This document shows positions 34,068-43,843 of a DNA stretch of 43,843 bases, piece after piece (position 1 is the stretch's first letter; every line of letters begins with the position of its first letter). This DNA comes from Rhizophagus sp. LPA8_4_AMF. Taxonomy: Eukaryota > Glomeromycota > Glomeromycetes > Glomerales > Glomeraceae. The stretch covers positions 1-43,843 of the forward strand of contig JADRCO010000202.1 of NCBI GenBank assembly GCA_021464525.1, read 5' to 3'. The translations under genes were made by a program, and so were the position numbers. The notes below the pieces were generated by a model. The model made no database searches. It was not told where the DNA came from and worked only from the letters and a program-made list of their open reading frames with translations.

Positions 34068-36204
34068 TATTCATATTGCCGCATATATATACTTATGTAA
34101 GCGTCCCTTTCGTCCAAGAAACAAATATCTTCTGAACTGGTATAAATCAATAAATTTTTTCTTGGTTTTATTTGAAGCGAATACTGATCACGTTCAAATT
34201 AAAAATTTTTATTAGCCCGAAGTGTCAAAGTCCGAAGTAATGTAGTTGTAATTAGTCCGAGGTAACGAATGACTATATATTTTTACTTAAGATGCACAAG
34301 ATATCTTCCCAACAAATTTTTTCCCCCACGTGACCTGAAAATATTCATCACCGGCATCACACTCCACCGCGTTTTCACTGTTTACATTTATCTGAGGGAC
34401 TTAGTTTTTTTTTGCCTCCCAAAAAAAGTTTTTTCACAACCCATTAAATGTTACCGGTCACGTGGAGAAGAATTTAATTATAAACTTGTTGGTGTTACGG
34501 CTACGGTAAATTGCAAGATATTCGTTCAACACGTGACGATGTACGGTTTATGTTTCAGTTTCCTAGGTTATTAGTTATTAAGTGTATTAACAAACAATTA
34601 ATAGATTATAAATTAGATATTTGTAAATAACATTGTATTTAGATTATTTATTATTTTTTTTTAAAAAAAAATTGTATATTAGAATATTTCTATTTTTTAT
34701 CAAATTATTATCCCAAAAACTGAAAACTAATAGGTATTATTACAGTATATTAAGTTTCATAATGAATTGGAACTTTTACCTTTTCCAATTTATATTTGAA
34801 AGAGGCGAGTATAATTTATTTTAATTCCCTACGGTATTTGCATATTACTGTTTTGAAACTTTGAATCGATTGCGTTTCATAAATAGGTATTATATAAACT
34901 TTTTACTTTGTTAGTAATTTATGTTTTGTAAATAGTAAATACATTTATCATAGTTTTAATAAAATTCCATGTGATAACCGACAAACATATTAATGTTTTA
35001 CAGTAAATAAATTGTTATAATCTTTTCAAAAATTTGAACGATAATACCCATTTTCAGACAAAAATATGTAGTTTGTAAAGTACATGGCAAATGGATAATC
35101 GCCCTCTCCTTTTGTATGATGTAAAATAATGGACTATAGAGCTGTAAAATTTTAATTTAATTCTTCTTACCAAATAATCTAAAAGACGATTTCTTTTCCA
35201 TTTTAGCCGCTAATTAGTATACTCTTATTTTTAGATTGAATATTAATTTTACCAAGTCGGCTTGTATTTTGACCTTAATTATAATTTTTTATTTTATAAT
35301 CTTTTTTTCGTAGAAAGTTAACGAGGTTGGAAATTAGTTATTTCGACCCGATGATAATCCATTCATAATATGCTTTTGATAATTTACGTGCAATATTATA
35401 TTTAACCAATATCCGATCTCCTGTATATTGAATTAACACGGACTCGATCATAGGTAAGTACATTCTTTCGAGATTATACACAATTCCATAAATAAGAAAA
35501 ACCAGCTCTGCTCAGGCTGCTGTGAACCTTACCTTCTTGTAGGTGAAATATTTCGGCTTTTCGGCCATATGACAATCCTAAATCATCTACAGTTAATAGA
35601 TCTGGCTGTAATAGGGCTGATATCGAGAAATTTCGATAGGTTCTGGAATTTTCGACAACCTGTATTTAATATTGGCAAAGAGATTTGGCTGAAACTTTCT
35701 TAAAAATTGCTGCATATCTGAACCAAATTATCCGAGGTATAAAAAATTTATGCCGGATGCACGGATCTACAAGTATGCAGCCGAAATTGAAAAACATTTC
35801 GGCCGCATGTATACTTCTGATTCTAAGGGTTCTCCGTCTACTTCGGATCAGCTTTTGACCGTTGATAGATAATCGTATATCTCGATGATCGTCAGTATTG
35901 AAATATTTTATCAAGAAAATTAATATACGGCAATACCAAATTTATTATCACGTTAAATAACCTGAATTTTTTTTCTTTTTGGTAATAGGAAACACCATAA
36001 TAACCCGTTCAGAACCAGCCCGAGGTTTATACAATATCACTAGCCTAAAATAGCTATTGGAGAAAAGATATACTTTTGATCTTCAAGTTCTATATACAAA
36101 AATGTGAATGTGGTGTAACTCATATCATTATAAATATTTATTACATAAAACTTACTTTCTCTTCCCGATTTTATTTATTTTTTTTTTTATAAAGAAATAG
36201 AAAT
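34068..36204. other. 2.1-kb non-coding region with E-boxes and a GC-richer block
   Basis: No gene is supported. 34214-34266 has three diverged AGTCCGA(A/G)GTAA words. 34327-34537 contains three CACGTG sites. 35540-35840 is richer in G and C and contains GCCGAAA and TTTCGGC words in both orientations, reminiscent of repeat DNA. The open frames at 34269-34574 and 35666-35914 have no recognisable protein features. Confidence 0.5.
34327..34537. promoter_or_regulatory. Cluster of three CACGTG E-boxes
   Basis: CACGTGAC at 34327-34334, GTCACGTGG at 34457-34465 and CACGTGAC at 34530-34537. CACGTG is the core site of bHLH factors such as Cbf1 and USF. No transcript start is evident close by; the nearest downstream gene begins at 36205. 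Confidence 0.35.
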
Positions 36205-38048
36205 ATGTATGTAGAAATAACAAGTGACGGTATAAAAGTTACTGCAACTGATGGAATAGGTTCTTCTCAACCAAAAAACCTTAAGCCTGTTAATGATGAA
36301 AAAGGAAATGTTTCTTATTATCAACGATTCACAAATAAAGATCAAAGAGCTGAGCACTGGCTACAAAGGTTAGGCAAAGCTCTTGCTGATTATTTAAGGA
36401 AATATGGCAAAATGAATATCTCAAAAGGTAAATACAACAAATACCACAATTACAGTCAAAATCTTATATTGACATTTTAGGATCCGCTGATCCGATTTGA
36501 AAATCTTTAAAAAATCACTCTCGTTATATTAAATTATACCAAAATTTATATGTTCTCCCATATAATTAGAATTAAAGTTTATTAAGATCAAATTTTATTT
36601 TTAAAAAACAGAAAATGAAAAGTTGGTCGATTTTCCCGAAGGTTACGTTCTTTACCAACACAATAAAGAATATAAAGACAATACTAAACCACGACATGAT
36701 CGTTATCTCTTTGGTATATATTAAACATTTATCATAAATTTTTATATATTATTATTTAATCTGCTAATTACACTTTCTATTTAAAAGGTGCTTATAAGTT
36801 CCGATCTCCAAAAGAGTTTGAGCCACATTTAATTTGGCTTGTTTCTGGCCAAGTAAATAATTGTAAATGTGTTTACTGCAATAATAGCTCTAGAGGAATT
36901 AATAATGGAAAAAGAAAAGAATCAACACTAGAAAAAACAATAAATGATAGATCAACAAAAAAGATCAAAAATGATTCAGAAGCGAAGAAAATAGAAGTTG
37001 AGAATGTTAATAAACCAAAATTTGCCAAGACATTATATAGAAGAGGAGAAATTGTTATGGTTAACTTAAATAAAACTGAAAAAGCTCACCATACTGAACT
37101 CATAAGAAATTCTTCAGATGAAAATGATATATCAATTTTTTATTGGCCTGGAGTAATTTTAGAAACTAGTAAAGTTCCAATAACAGATAATATGTCTGAT
37201 GATACAGCTTCTGCAAATTCTGATGGTTGTGGCATTATTTATAAGGCTTATTATAAAATCCATTTGTTAGAATTATCTGAAGTTATTCAAGTTGATCGAA
37301 AAGCATTGTTGCCATGGTTAGCTTGTAAAAAAGAAATACCGAAAAGTTTTACTAATAATAATGAATTAGGTAAGTATTATTTAAATTTATTTCTCCTTTT
37401 TTTTTTAAAAAAAAAAAATTTAATATTTACTAATAGAATTATTCTTATAAAGAGCCAAATGTTAAGACATATATTCAAGCTATTGATCGAGTAAATAAGA
37501 TTTCTAATATATATACTCCGGTGCATTCATATAAACATAAGGAAGCCGATGATCATTTAAAAGAAATCAAAGATCCATTAGAAAGAAAGCGATTGCAAGA
37601 TATGGAAAGTTATCCTCATTATGAAGCAATTTTACTAGGAACTGAGATGATTTATGTGAATGATTATGTTCGTTTAGCTCCCATAAATGTTGCTTCAATG
37701 TCTGATGATGATGATAATGAAAAAGTATCTGAATATTTGTTAAATAATAGAAAGGAACCTGAATATTTATTAATTAGTAGTATTTATAAACATGCTACAA
37801 AAGGAATTCAGTTTACTGGAGATGGATTATTAAGAGGAAAGCTCTTAAATGAACATAGTTATAGAAGATCTTTATCAGATTATGAGTGGACTACTGTCAA
37901 TAAATCAGATGCTGAATATACAATAGACCTTCAAGACATTGCCGGGAGGTTCTATTTACTATTTCCTAATCTTAAAGATAGGATAAATTGTAATATTCCT
38001 AAAAAATTAGATGAGCGATTTAAATTACTTGGAATAGAAGATTATTAA
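36205..38048 (+). CDS. Clr2-like transcriptional-silencing protein
   Basis: A probable homologue of cryptic loci regulator 2 (Clr2), a subunit of the fission-yeast SHREC histone-deacetylase/remodelling complex that silences heterochromatin in the nucleus. Four exons: 36205-36427, 36612-36713, 36788-37369, 37453-38048; 1,503 nt, 500 residues. The N-terminal Clr2_transil-type region is seen at about 79-139: FPEGYVLYQHN, RHDRYLFGAYKFRSPKEFE, PHLIWLV and a CKCVYC cluster (C134, C136, C139) of the zinc-binding kind. A lysine-rich linker with KKIKNDSEAKK follows. A second conserved region starts near 193 (YRRGEIVMVNL, then FYWPGVILE), as in the Clr2 C-terminal domain, which has a BAH-like start. 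The last intron uses the acceptor at 37452, because the upstream AG at 37440 would break the frame. Family assignment is from motif memory. Confidence 0.75.
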
Positions 38049-38888
38049 GAATAAATATAATAGTTATTAGTAAGTTGATTTAATGATGTTTAAAAAAAGA
38101 GTAGCAAAAATAAATTTTATATTCAAAAATAATTCTTTAAATTGTTAATGGATTTTAAAGAATCTTAAATTTGTAGTAAATATTGAATCAAATTCTCATC
38201 TTTATAGTTTCATATCTTTAAAAAAATCGATTGTTTATAATTAATCTAAAAGAAGTTAAACCTAAAACTGTATTTATAATAAGAGATGATGCTAATGAAT
38301 TGAATATAGATAACATATGTCTAAATATATACAATGGTACCTTGGTAAATTTATAGTCTTAATTTAAGATTTTATGTAATATAAGATTACAAATTTTACA
38401 GAATATAAATTTGTATAAATTTATAATATAATTTTGCATAAATTAGATTTTTATAAATTTTAGCTTATTGGATTTGTTTTATAAAACAGTAAATTTATAT
38501 TTATTAAAATGATATTGATTATGTAAAATTATAAATTATTTATATTTTATTTATTTTTATAATACACAATAAGGTAATAAAATGTATTAAACTATTTATT
38601 CAAACTGACCTATTTGAAAATATTTTACAATTAATTATTATTATTTATTTTACACCTTAAGTTGAAAATTATCAGTAATGAGAAGTTTATTTGTGTAAGG
38701 ATCAAGAATAAAATTATTGTCTATTCGATTGGATTAGAAATTCCTATTACTTATGTATATATATTTTTTTTAACAAAATAATCTATATTAATCATGTGAC
38801 TTTAGAAAATTGTTTTTTTCTAAATAAAACTTTTTGTCACATATACAATCCTTTAATGGTTATAATAAATTTTACTGGTAAAGAAAGC
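38049..38888. other. Non-coding AT-rich stretch after the Clr2-like gene
   Basis: The 3' flank of the Clr2-like gene and AT-rich sequence rich in TATAAATTT words (38350-38560). I see no gene. Confidence 0.55.
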
Positions 38889-38896
38889 AGTAATAG

Positions 38897-39070
38897 CCAA
38901 AATACCACCCAAATTCCAAATCAATTTGGACATATAATAAAAGTGCTAAATTATTTTGAATATTCCAAATTATTTTGGCACTTTACTTAGTAAATTATAT
39001 ATAAACTGAATGAATTTGTACATCCTAAATTATATTTATGACATCCCAAAATAATTTGGGTAGCATCTAT
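38897..39070. mobile_element. 174-bp motif-filled element with 8-bp target duplication
   Basis: Flanked by a perfect 8-bp direct repeat AGTAATAG (38889-38896 and 39071-39078). Close to the ends are inverted repeats AT(A/G)C(C/T)ACCCAAATT, matching at 12 of 14 positions. The interior repeats CCAAATT / AATTTGG / CCAAATTATTTTGG in both orientations. There is no coding capacity. The 8-bp duplication suggests the hAT superfamily, but the extreme ends are not clearly TAG-type. Confidence 0.6.
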
Positions 39071-39078
39071 AGTAATAG

Positions 39079-40546
39079 TTTTTTTTCTAATAGTCTTTAT
39101 CTTATTTTCAAAAAAGAAGTTTTTGTAAAATATTATAAAATTAATAGGTATATATAAAAAAATTTTTAGAAAAAAACCTCCTATTTATATAAATTTATAT
39201 ATTACATGTATTATGTAATATAAATCTATTTTTTATTTAACTTTTTTTATTTATTATTTCTCTTTTTTCATTATCTTTTTCTTATTTTTTTCTTAGTTTT
39301 TGAGAAATCTATTTTTATATAGTTTCTTATTAATTATTTACTCCTTTTCTTTTCATTTACTTTTATTTATCCTTTTCTTTTTTTTTCTTTTTTATACTTT
39401 TTAACTGAAAAAACCTTTTTAATATAAGCAGAAAGCAGCTTCACTTGGTTAAAAGTTAATAAAATGTTTTATTTTATTTTATTTTTTATTTCTTTAATTA
39501 TTTATTTTAATAAATGATTTTAACAGTTTATCTACTTTTTTTTATCTAAATAGTTTTCTCAGATCTTTTGCTGATTTTCTAAAAATAATAGAAAATCCAT
39601 TTTTTTCTTTTTTTTTATATTTTTTTTATTATTATTATTATTATTTTTTAAGTTTCAGCAACTCTTTTATGGAAATTATAATGGATTTATAGATATATTA
39701 ATTTGATTTTATTATTTTTTTTTGGCATTACCTTGATATTAAATTACTAAATTTTAACTTTTTAGATATATAAGATTTTAGTAAATAATTAAAAAATACT
39801 TACTTAATATAGTTTTTTACATTACTTCAACTGATTTTAGAAGTATTTATTTGGTAGATATTAAAACTTTACTTTTATTTTTTTTTAATAAAATATCTTA
39901 ATAATATTTTAAATATTCTCTTTTTTTTTGGTAACTGAATTTTTTAATATTTTATTTTTAGTAAATGTCAGAATTTCTTTAATTATATTTCTTATTTTTT
40001 TTCAAAATATTTTATTAATAATTTAAATTTTCATTTTTTTTTAGATAATTTGAATATGGATTTTATAAGTATTAAAAATTCCTTTAAACATTTCTTTTTT
40101 AATAAAATATTTTATTACTAATATTTTAAATTTTCTTTTTTTTAAGTGATTAAATCTTTAAAAATGTTAATTTCAGTAAATATTTTTTTTTTTTAAATAA
40201 ATGAATATTTAAAAGTATGAATTTTAGTGAATATCAGAATTTTTCTTTAATTTATATTTATTTTATTAATACTCAATCTTTATTTTTTTTAGACAATTAC
40301 ATTTTTGAATATATAAATTTTGATAGAAAATCAGAAATTTAAATTTGTTTGTTTTCTAAATACATATAGTGTTATAAATTCAAAAGATTCTTATATGCAT
40401 AAAGTGCATATCATTAATAAAATTCCTGTACAAGATTAAAATAAAAATAGATATTACTAAAAAATGCTACTTAATATTTTTAATAAAATATATGAAAAGT
40501 AAAAGTAATATATACTGCACCTATTGTGCGAATCCAATTTATATCA
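39079..40546. repeat. T-rich degenerate tandem-repeat region
   Basis: About 1.4 kb with a strong excess of T over A on this strand from 39240 on. From roughly 39720 to 40330 a degenerate unit of about 105-150 bp recurs: AATATTTTAAATTTTC followed by a T run, AGATAATT.GAAT, and TTTTAGTAAAT.TCAGAATTT. Copies of the first part lie near 39903, 40013, 40118 and 40266, and of the last part near 39957 and 40223. No gene is seen. Confidence 0.5.
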
Positions 40547-40554
40547 CTGGATAT

Positions 40555-40798
40555 TAGGGTTCCTCAAAATCGAATTAAATCGAATATAAAGCTAATTTGA
40601 ATTTGTCAAATCAAATTAGATTCAAATCAAATTCAAATCAAATATCAAATATTTGTCAAATTGACCAATTAAATTAAAGAATTTTCAAATCAAATCAAAT
40701 CAAATTCAAATCAAATTAAATTAAGCTGATTTGAATTTGTCAAATTCGAATCGAATTCAAATCAAATGTCAAATGTCAAATCAAATTGCGGAACTCTA
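40555..40798. mobile_element. 244-bp motif-filled hAT-type element
   Basis: The 8-bp direct repeat CTGGATAT flanks the element exactly (40547-40554 and 40799-40806). Its termini are 13-bp inverted repeats, TAGGGTTCCTCAA on the left and TAGAGTTCCGCAA on the right strand, matching at 11 of 13 positions. TAG(A/G)G ends with 8-bp duplications are typical of hAT transposons. Between them, almost every base belongs to reiterated TCAAATCAAATT / AATTTGATTTGA words in both orientations. There is no ORF, so the element must depend on a transposase made elsewhere. Confidence 0.8.
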
Positions 40799-40806
40799 CT
40801 GGATAT

Positions 40807-42100
40807 ATGAATATATATTATTTTATAATAAAATAATTTTAATAAATTATATTTTAACTTTCTATAATTAGTAAATATGATGTAATATTATAAATACTTA
40901 TTCTATTAGTTTTTAATAATTTTAAAATAATAGAATAAAATAATTTTAATAGTTTAAACAATAACTTTATTTATTTAAGTTATTTACTGTACTGTATTAC
41001 TTAAGATATCCTTTTTTAAAAATATTTTCCACCTAAAATACTTATATTCATATACCAAATTTATAATATATAGTTCTATTTAGATTTACTTGAATCATTA
41101 TATTTGATAGTTACTATAAATTAAATTTAAAATTTCATATTTTAAATCCTTTAAAATGGAAATTGTATTTAGAAATTATATAAATTTTAAATTAAGTAAT
41201 TTAATTTGGACTTGAAGTATTTAAAGCAATATGGTACAATATATAATATCTTTGCAAGAATCAATAGTTTTTTTAAAATATTATAACTTCTGAATTTTAT
41301 TTATCTGCAAATTCTTATAATATTTTTTTAAATATAATAAATATAATAATTAAATTAAATTTATTATAATAATTAAACTACCATCTATTTAATATTTATA
41401 AAGATAAAAAAAAATAGATTAACTAACAACTTTTTTAAAAACCTGATGTCTAGAAACTTCCAATTAAAGCTTACATTCTATTTAACATATAATGATTTTA
41501 AAAATATAGCCAAAAAACTTTATGATAATCTTATTTTACCAGTATTAAATATTTCAAAATGATTTTTTGCAATATTTAAAGATTACTATATTAATCTCTA
41601 TATTAGAAGTATTCTAAAAGTTTATTAACTTTATCATCAGAAATATCAGAAACATTGCTTAGGGGACTAACACTTATTATATAATTATTAAAGGGAGGAG
41701 GAGAATAGTTAAAATCTTATATTACACTTAATAAAATCACATGATTTATAATATAATAATTTGATTGGCTGTTAAATCTGACAAGGGTAAGTTTATATTA
41801 AACTAAATATGATGTAATATGTATTACTGATCTTATATATCTAATATATTTATAAAGATAAATAAGTTCATAAAGAATACAATTAGTGAATTTTTTTACC
41901 TTTAAGGCTTTGATGCAATTCTTTTATTTTTCAAAATAGAGTAAAGTTTCAACAGATTATCAAAATATTTTTTAGTAATAGCCTAACAAATTTGACCTAA
42001 TTATTTATACTATTTATTAGGTATTTCTTTTCAAATTTCATGTATATTGTATCAGTCAAAATCATATGAGTTTCTAAACTATTCTCAGTCCAATATGTGA
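40807..42100. other. AT-rich non-coding stretch
   Basis: 1.3 kb without a supported gene. It is AT-rich, with no clear tandem structure. A GGGAGGAGGAG patch lies near 41694-41706 and a GATTGGCTG word near 41763. Confidence 0.55.
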
Positions 42101-42108
42101 GTTTCATT

Positions 42109-42375
42109 TAGTATTACGATCTAGATAAATCTGTCATCTATTCAATCTGATTTGAAAATAAACAGATGATCCAGATGAAAATCCAGATTTAATTTAAATG
42201 AAAAAATTATATGTATATTTCAGATAATTCAGATCTAATCTGCTAAATAATAATGATAACAGATGACAGATTGATTTAGATAAGCAAATACAGATTTTAT
42301 AGATGATTTAGATAGATTTCAAATTGGATAAATCTGCAAATTAATAGATTGACAGATTAACAAATCGCAACACTA
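42109..42375. mobile_element. 267-bp motif-filled hAT-type element
   Basis: A perfect 8-bp direct repeat GTTTCATT flanks the element (42101-42108 and 42376-42383). The terminal inverted repeats are TAGTATTACGATCT on the left and TAGTGTTGCGATTT on the right strand, 11 of 14 matching. The interior consists of AGAT / ATCTG / CAGAT words repeated in both orientations (for example CAGATGA, AATCTGTCATCT, GACAGATT). There is no ORF. Its architecture is the same as the element at 40555-40798, but the motif is different. Confidence 0.8.
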
Positions 42376-42584
42376 GTTTCATTAAGGATTTCAAAATATA
42401 AAACTAAAGAGATGTAGGGGTAGTTTTATAATTAAATAATACTTTATGTTCATCAATTATTACGAGATTTTATTAAGTATATCTTATATAATTTTAACAA
42501 AAAACATTACAAAATCTATTCTTATTTTTCTTACCAGATTTTTTAAGTTCAGCAGTGGTTAATATATCTTTATTTACAAATCAT

Positions 42585-42702
42585 AATCCTGAAATTTCAT
42601 AATTCTGAAACTTCATTATTTCTGACACTCATTATCCTAACACTCAATATCCTGATATTCAATATCCTGACATTCAATACTATCCTGACACTAATTATCC
42701 CA
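42585..42702. repeat. Minisatellite, about 15-bp unit
   Basis: Seven to eight consecutive units of 15-18 bp of the type ATCCTGACACTCAAT, diverged at the left end (AATCCTGAAATTTCAT) and more regular in the middle (ATCCTGATATTCAAT, ATCCTGACATTCAAT). Confidence 0.75.
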
Positions 42703-42997
42703 ATATAACATATTATCATCTTTTTTTTCAATTTTATTACAGTAACACCTGTTATATTATAATGATGTAAATTAATTAATAATCATTTTATCTAATTTAT
42801 ATCAATCAAATAAAAAAAATCCAAATAAAATGACTCATTATATTAAAATAAATAAAAATTATATATTTATGATGCCATTTTTTTTTTATTTAATACAAAG
42901 ACAAAATTTTTTTTAAAAAGAAATTTTTTTTTCTAACTAATAACTCTAAATAAAAATTTTTTAAACATTGAATAATTATACATATTAATTTTTAAAA

Positions 42998-43671
42998 ATG
43001 AATGAAATTTGTGAGATCATACCCTCTCAAAAGGGAAAAGATAAAATTAACATTCGTGGTTATTTGATGGTAAAAGAACAAAATTGAAGTGATCAATTTT
43101 ACTGGTGTTGCGAAAAAAGGAAATCCGAAAATTGTAATAGACAAGCAACAACAGTTTTATCTAATAATTTGCATTACCTTAAAAAATTTAATGATCATAG
43201 TAATCACTCTCCTCAGGCAGGTAGTGCCGAAGTTGTTGCTCAAATCAAACATTAAGCCCAAACAAGTACTGACAATCCTGCTCAAATTATACAAAACAAT
43301 ACTATTAACATCTCAGAAGAAATTTATCCTAATATACCATCACAAAATGCTTTTCGCATGAAAATAAATCGTGTTAGAAAAGCAACTATTCTACCAGAAC
43401 CACAGAGTCTTAGTGAAATTAATATTCCTGAGTCATACTATTATACTTTAAATGATGAGTTATTTTTAGTAAAAAATTCTGAGATTGTCAATGATCAAAT
43501 TTTTTTATTTACTACAAAAGTTAATATTCAACATTTATCTTAGTCAACATTCTGGATCATGAATGGAATGTTTAAAACTGTACCAACAATTTTTTATCAA
43601 CTATACACCATCCATGCTTCCATTGGTGCAAAAAATAATTCTAGAATCCTCCTATTAGTATATGTACTAAT
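42998..43671 (+). pseudogene. Broken MULE (Mutator-like) transposase, 5' part
   Basis: The N-terminal part of a Mutator-like DNA transposase. Reading from the ATG at 42998, a FLYWCH-type zinc finger is visible (INIRGYLMVK, then FYWCCEKRKSENC and a final H-x-H-like pair in NDHSNH). A linker follows, then FKTVPTIFYQLYTIHASIG with RILLLVYVLI, which belongs to the MULE transposase core. The frame is interrupted by three in-frame stops: TGA at 43085-43087, TAA at 43253-43255 and TAG at 43541-43543. Translation similarity ends abruptly at about 43671, exactly where another repeat element starts with TAGAGCTTAG. So this copy is dead and was later split by a second insertion. Confidence 0.82.
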
Positions 43672-43843
43672 TAGAGCTTAGAACCAGTTAAGACGGTTAA
43701 CCGGTTAAGACATTGGTTAACCAGTTAAAACTAGTTTGACCATAAATTCATAATTCTGGTCAGATTTACTTAATGCGGTCCAGAGACTTGGTAATTTCAG
43801 TCATGTGTTCCCAAATTCGAAGTATCAATACTAAATTTTTTTT
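43672..43843. mobile_element. Left part of a motif-filled element inserted in the MULE
   Basis: It begins TAGAGCTTAGAACC, like the TAG(A/G)G ends of the other elements, immediately after the MULE frame stops making sense. From 43681 to 43745 the sequence consists of AACCAGTTAAGAC, GGTTAACCGGTTAA and GGTTAACCAGTTAA words, that is, one motif in both orientations. The 8 bases before it are GTACTAAT; the expected second copy and right terminus are not found, so the element probably continues past the window. Confidence 0.5.

Noticed and set aside
34269-34574. 101-codon plus-strand ORF
   Set aside because: No domain, anchor or conserved pattern; the composition comes from the E-box patch.
35666-35914. 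82-codon minus-strand ORF
   Set aside because: It falls in the GC-richer block; there is no recognisable protein, and the reading crosses TTTCGGC/GCCGAAA words.
1-43843. tRNA, rRNA, CRISPR array, bacterial operon or prophage
   Set aside because: I looked for tRNA T-loop words, rRNA stretches and evenly spaced direct repeats and saw none; spliced eukaryotic genes rule out the bacterial options.

Overview
The window looks like nuclear DNA of a very AT-rich fungus, most probably an arbuscular mycorrhizal fungus close to Rhizophagus (Glomeromycotina). This is inferred from short GT-AG introns in AT-rich DNA, a protein kinase with an N-terminal CPKC...CKHC motif of the type expanded in Rhizophagus, fungal genes (PMT2, a Clr2-like silencing factor, BEM46-type hydrolases, an OCH1-like glycosyltransferase) and dense DNA transposons. 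No database was available, so the species call is an inference. Exon junctions below were set by hand; for every multi-exon gene the exon lengths add up to an uninterrupted frame.

Layout. 1-3000: a 185-bp MITE and an almost complete pogo/Tigger transposon (428-2923). 4546-5034 (-): LITAF-domain protein. 5.1-9.7 kb: AT-rich gene-poor DNA with a TIR element (5853-6151) and a motif-filled element (about 7046-7621). 9779-10090: small coiled-coil ORF. 10.5-15.9 kb: three BEM46/ABHD13-type alpha/beta hydrolases, one on the minus strand and two in tandem on the plus strand; the last has lost its nucleophile serine. 16.1-19.1 kb: PMT2 protein O-mannosyltransferase. 19.2-22.9 kb (-): large S9-type hydrolase. 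23.7-25.4 kb: Tubby-like protein. 25.9-27.2 kb: FabG/CBR4-like reductase. 27.2-30 kb: non-coding, with a LINE remnant. 30.1-31.4 kb: DXD glycosyltransferase. 32.2-34.1 kb: protein kinase. 36.2-38.0 kb: Clr2-like protein. 38-43.8 kb: gene-free accessory DNA with short transposons, degenerate tandem repeats and a broken MULE.

The genes are eukaryotic single transcription units, not an operon. PMT2 and the OCH1-like enzyme both belong to secretory-pathway glycosylation, and the hydrolases are probably membrane-anchored or secreted, but I see no evidence that these neighbours form one pathway.

The most unusual signal is a set of short elements (about 170-580 bp). Three have perfect 8-bp flanking duplications, and two of those also have hAT-like TAG termini. 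Their interiors consist almost wholly of one short motif repeated in both orientations, with a different motif in each element (40555-40798, 42109-42375, 38897-39070, probably 7046-7621, and one starting at 43672 inside the MULE). They look like non-autonomous transposons reduced to arrays of possible transposase-binding sites.
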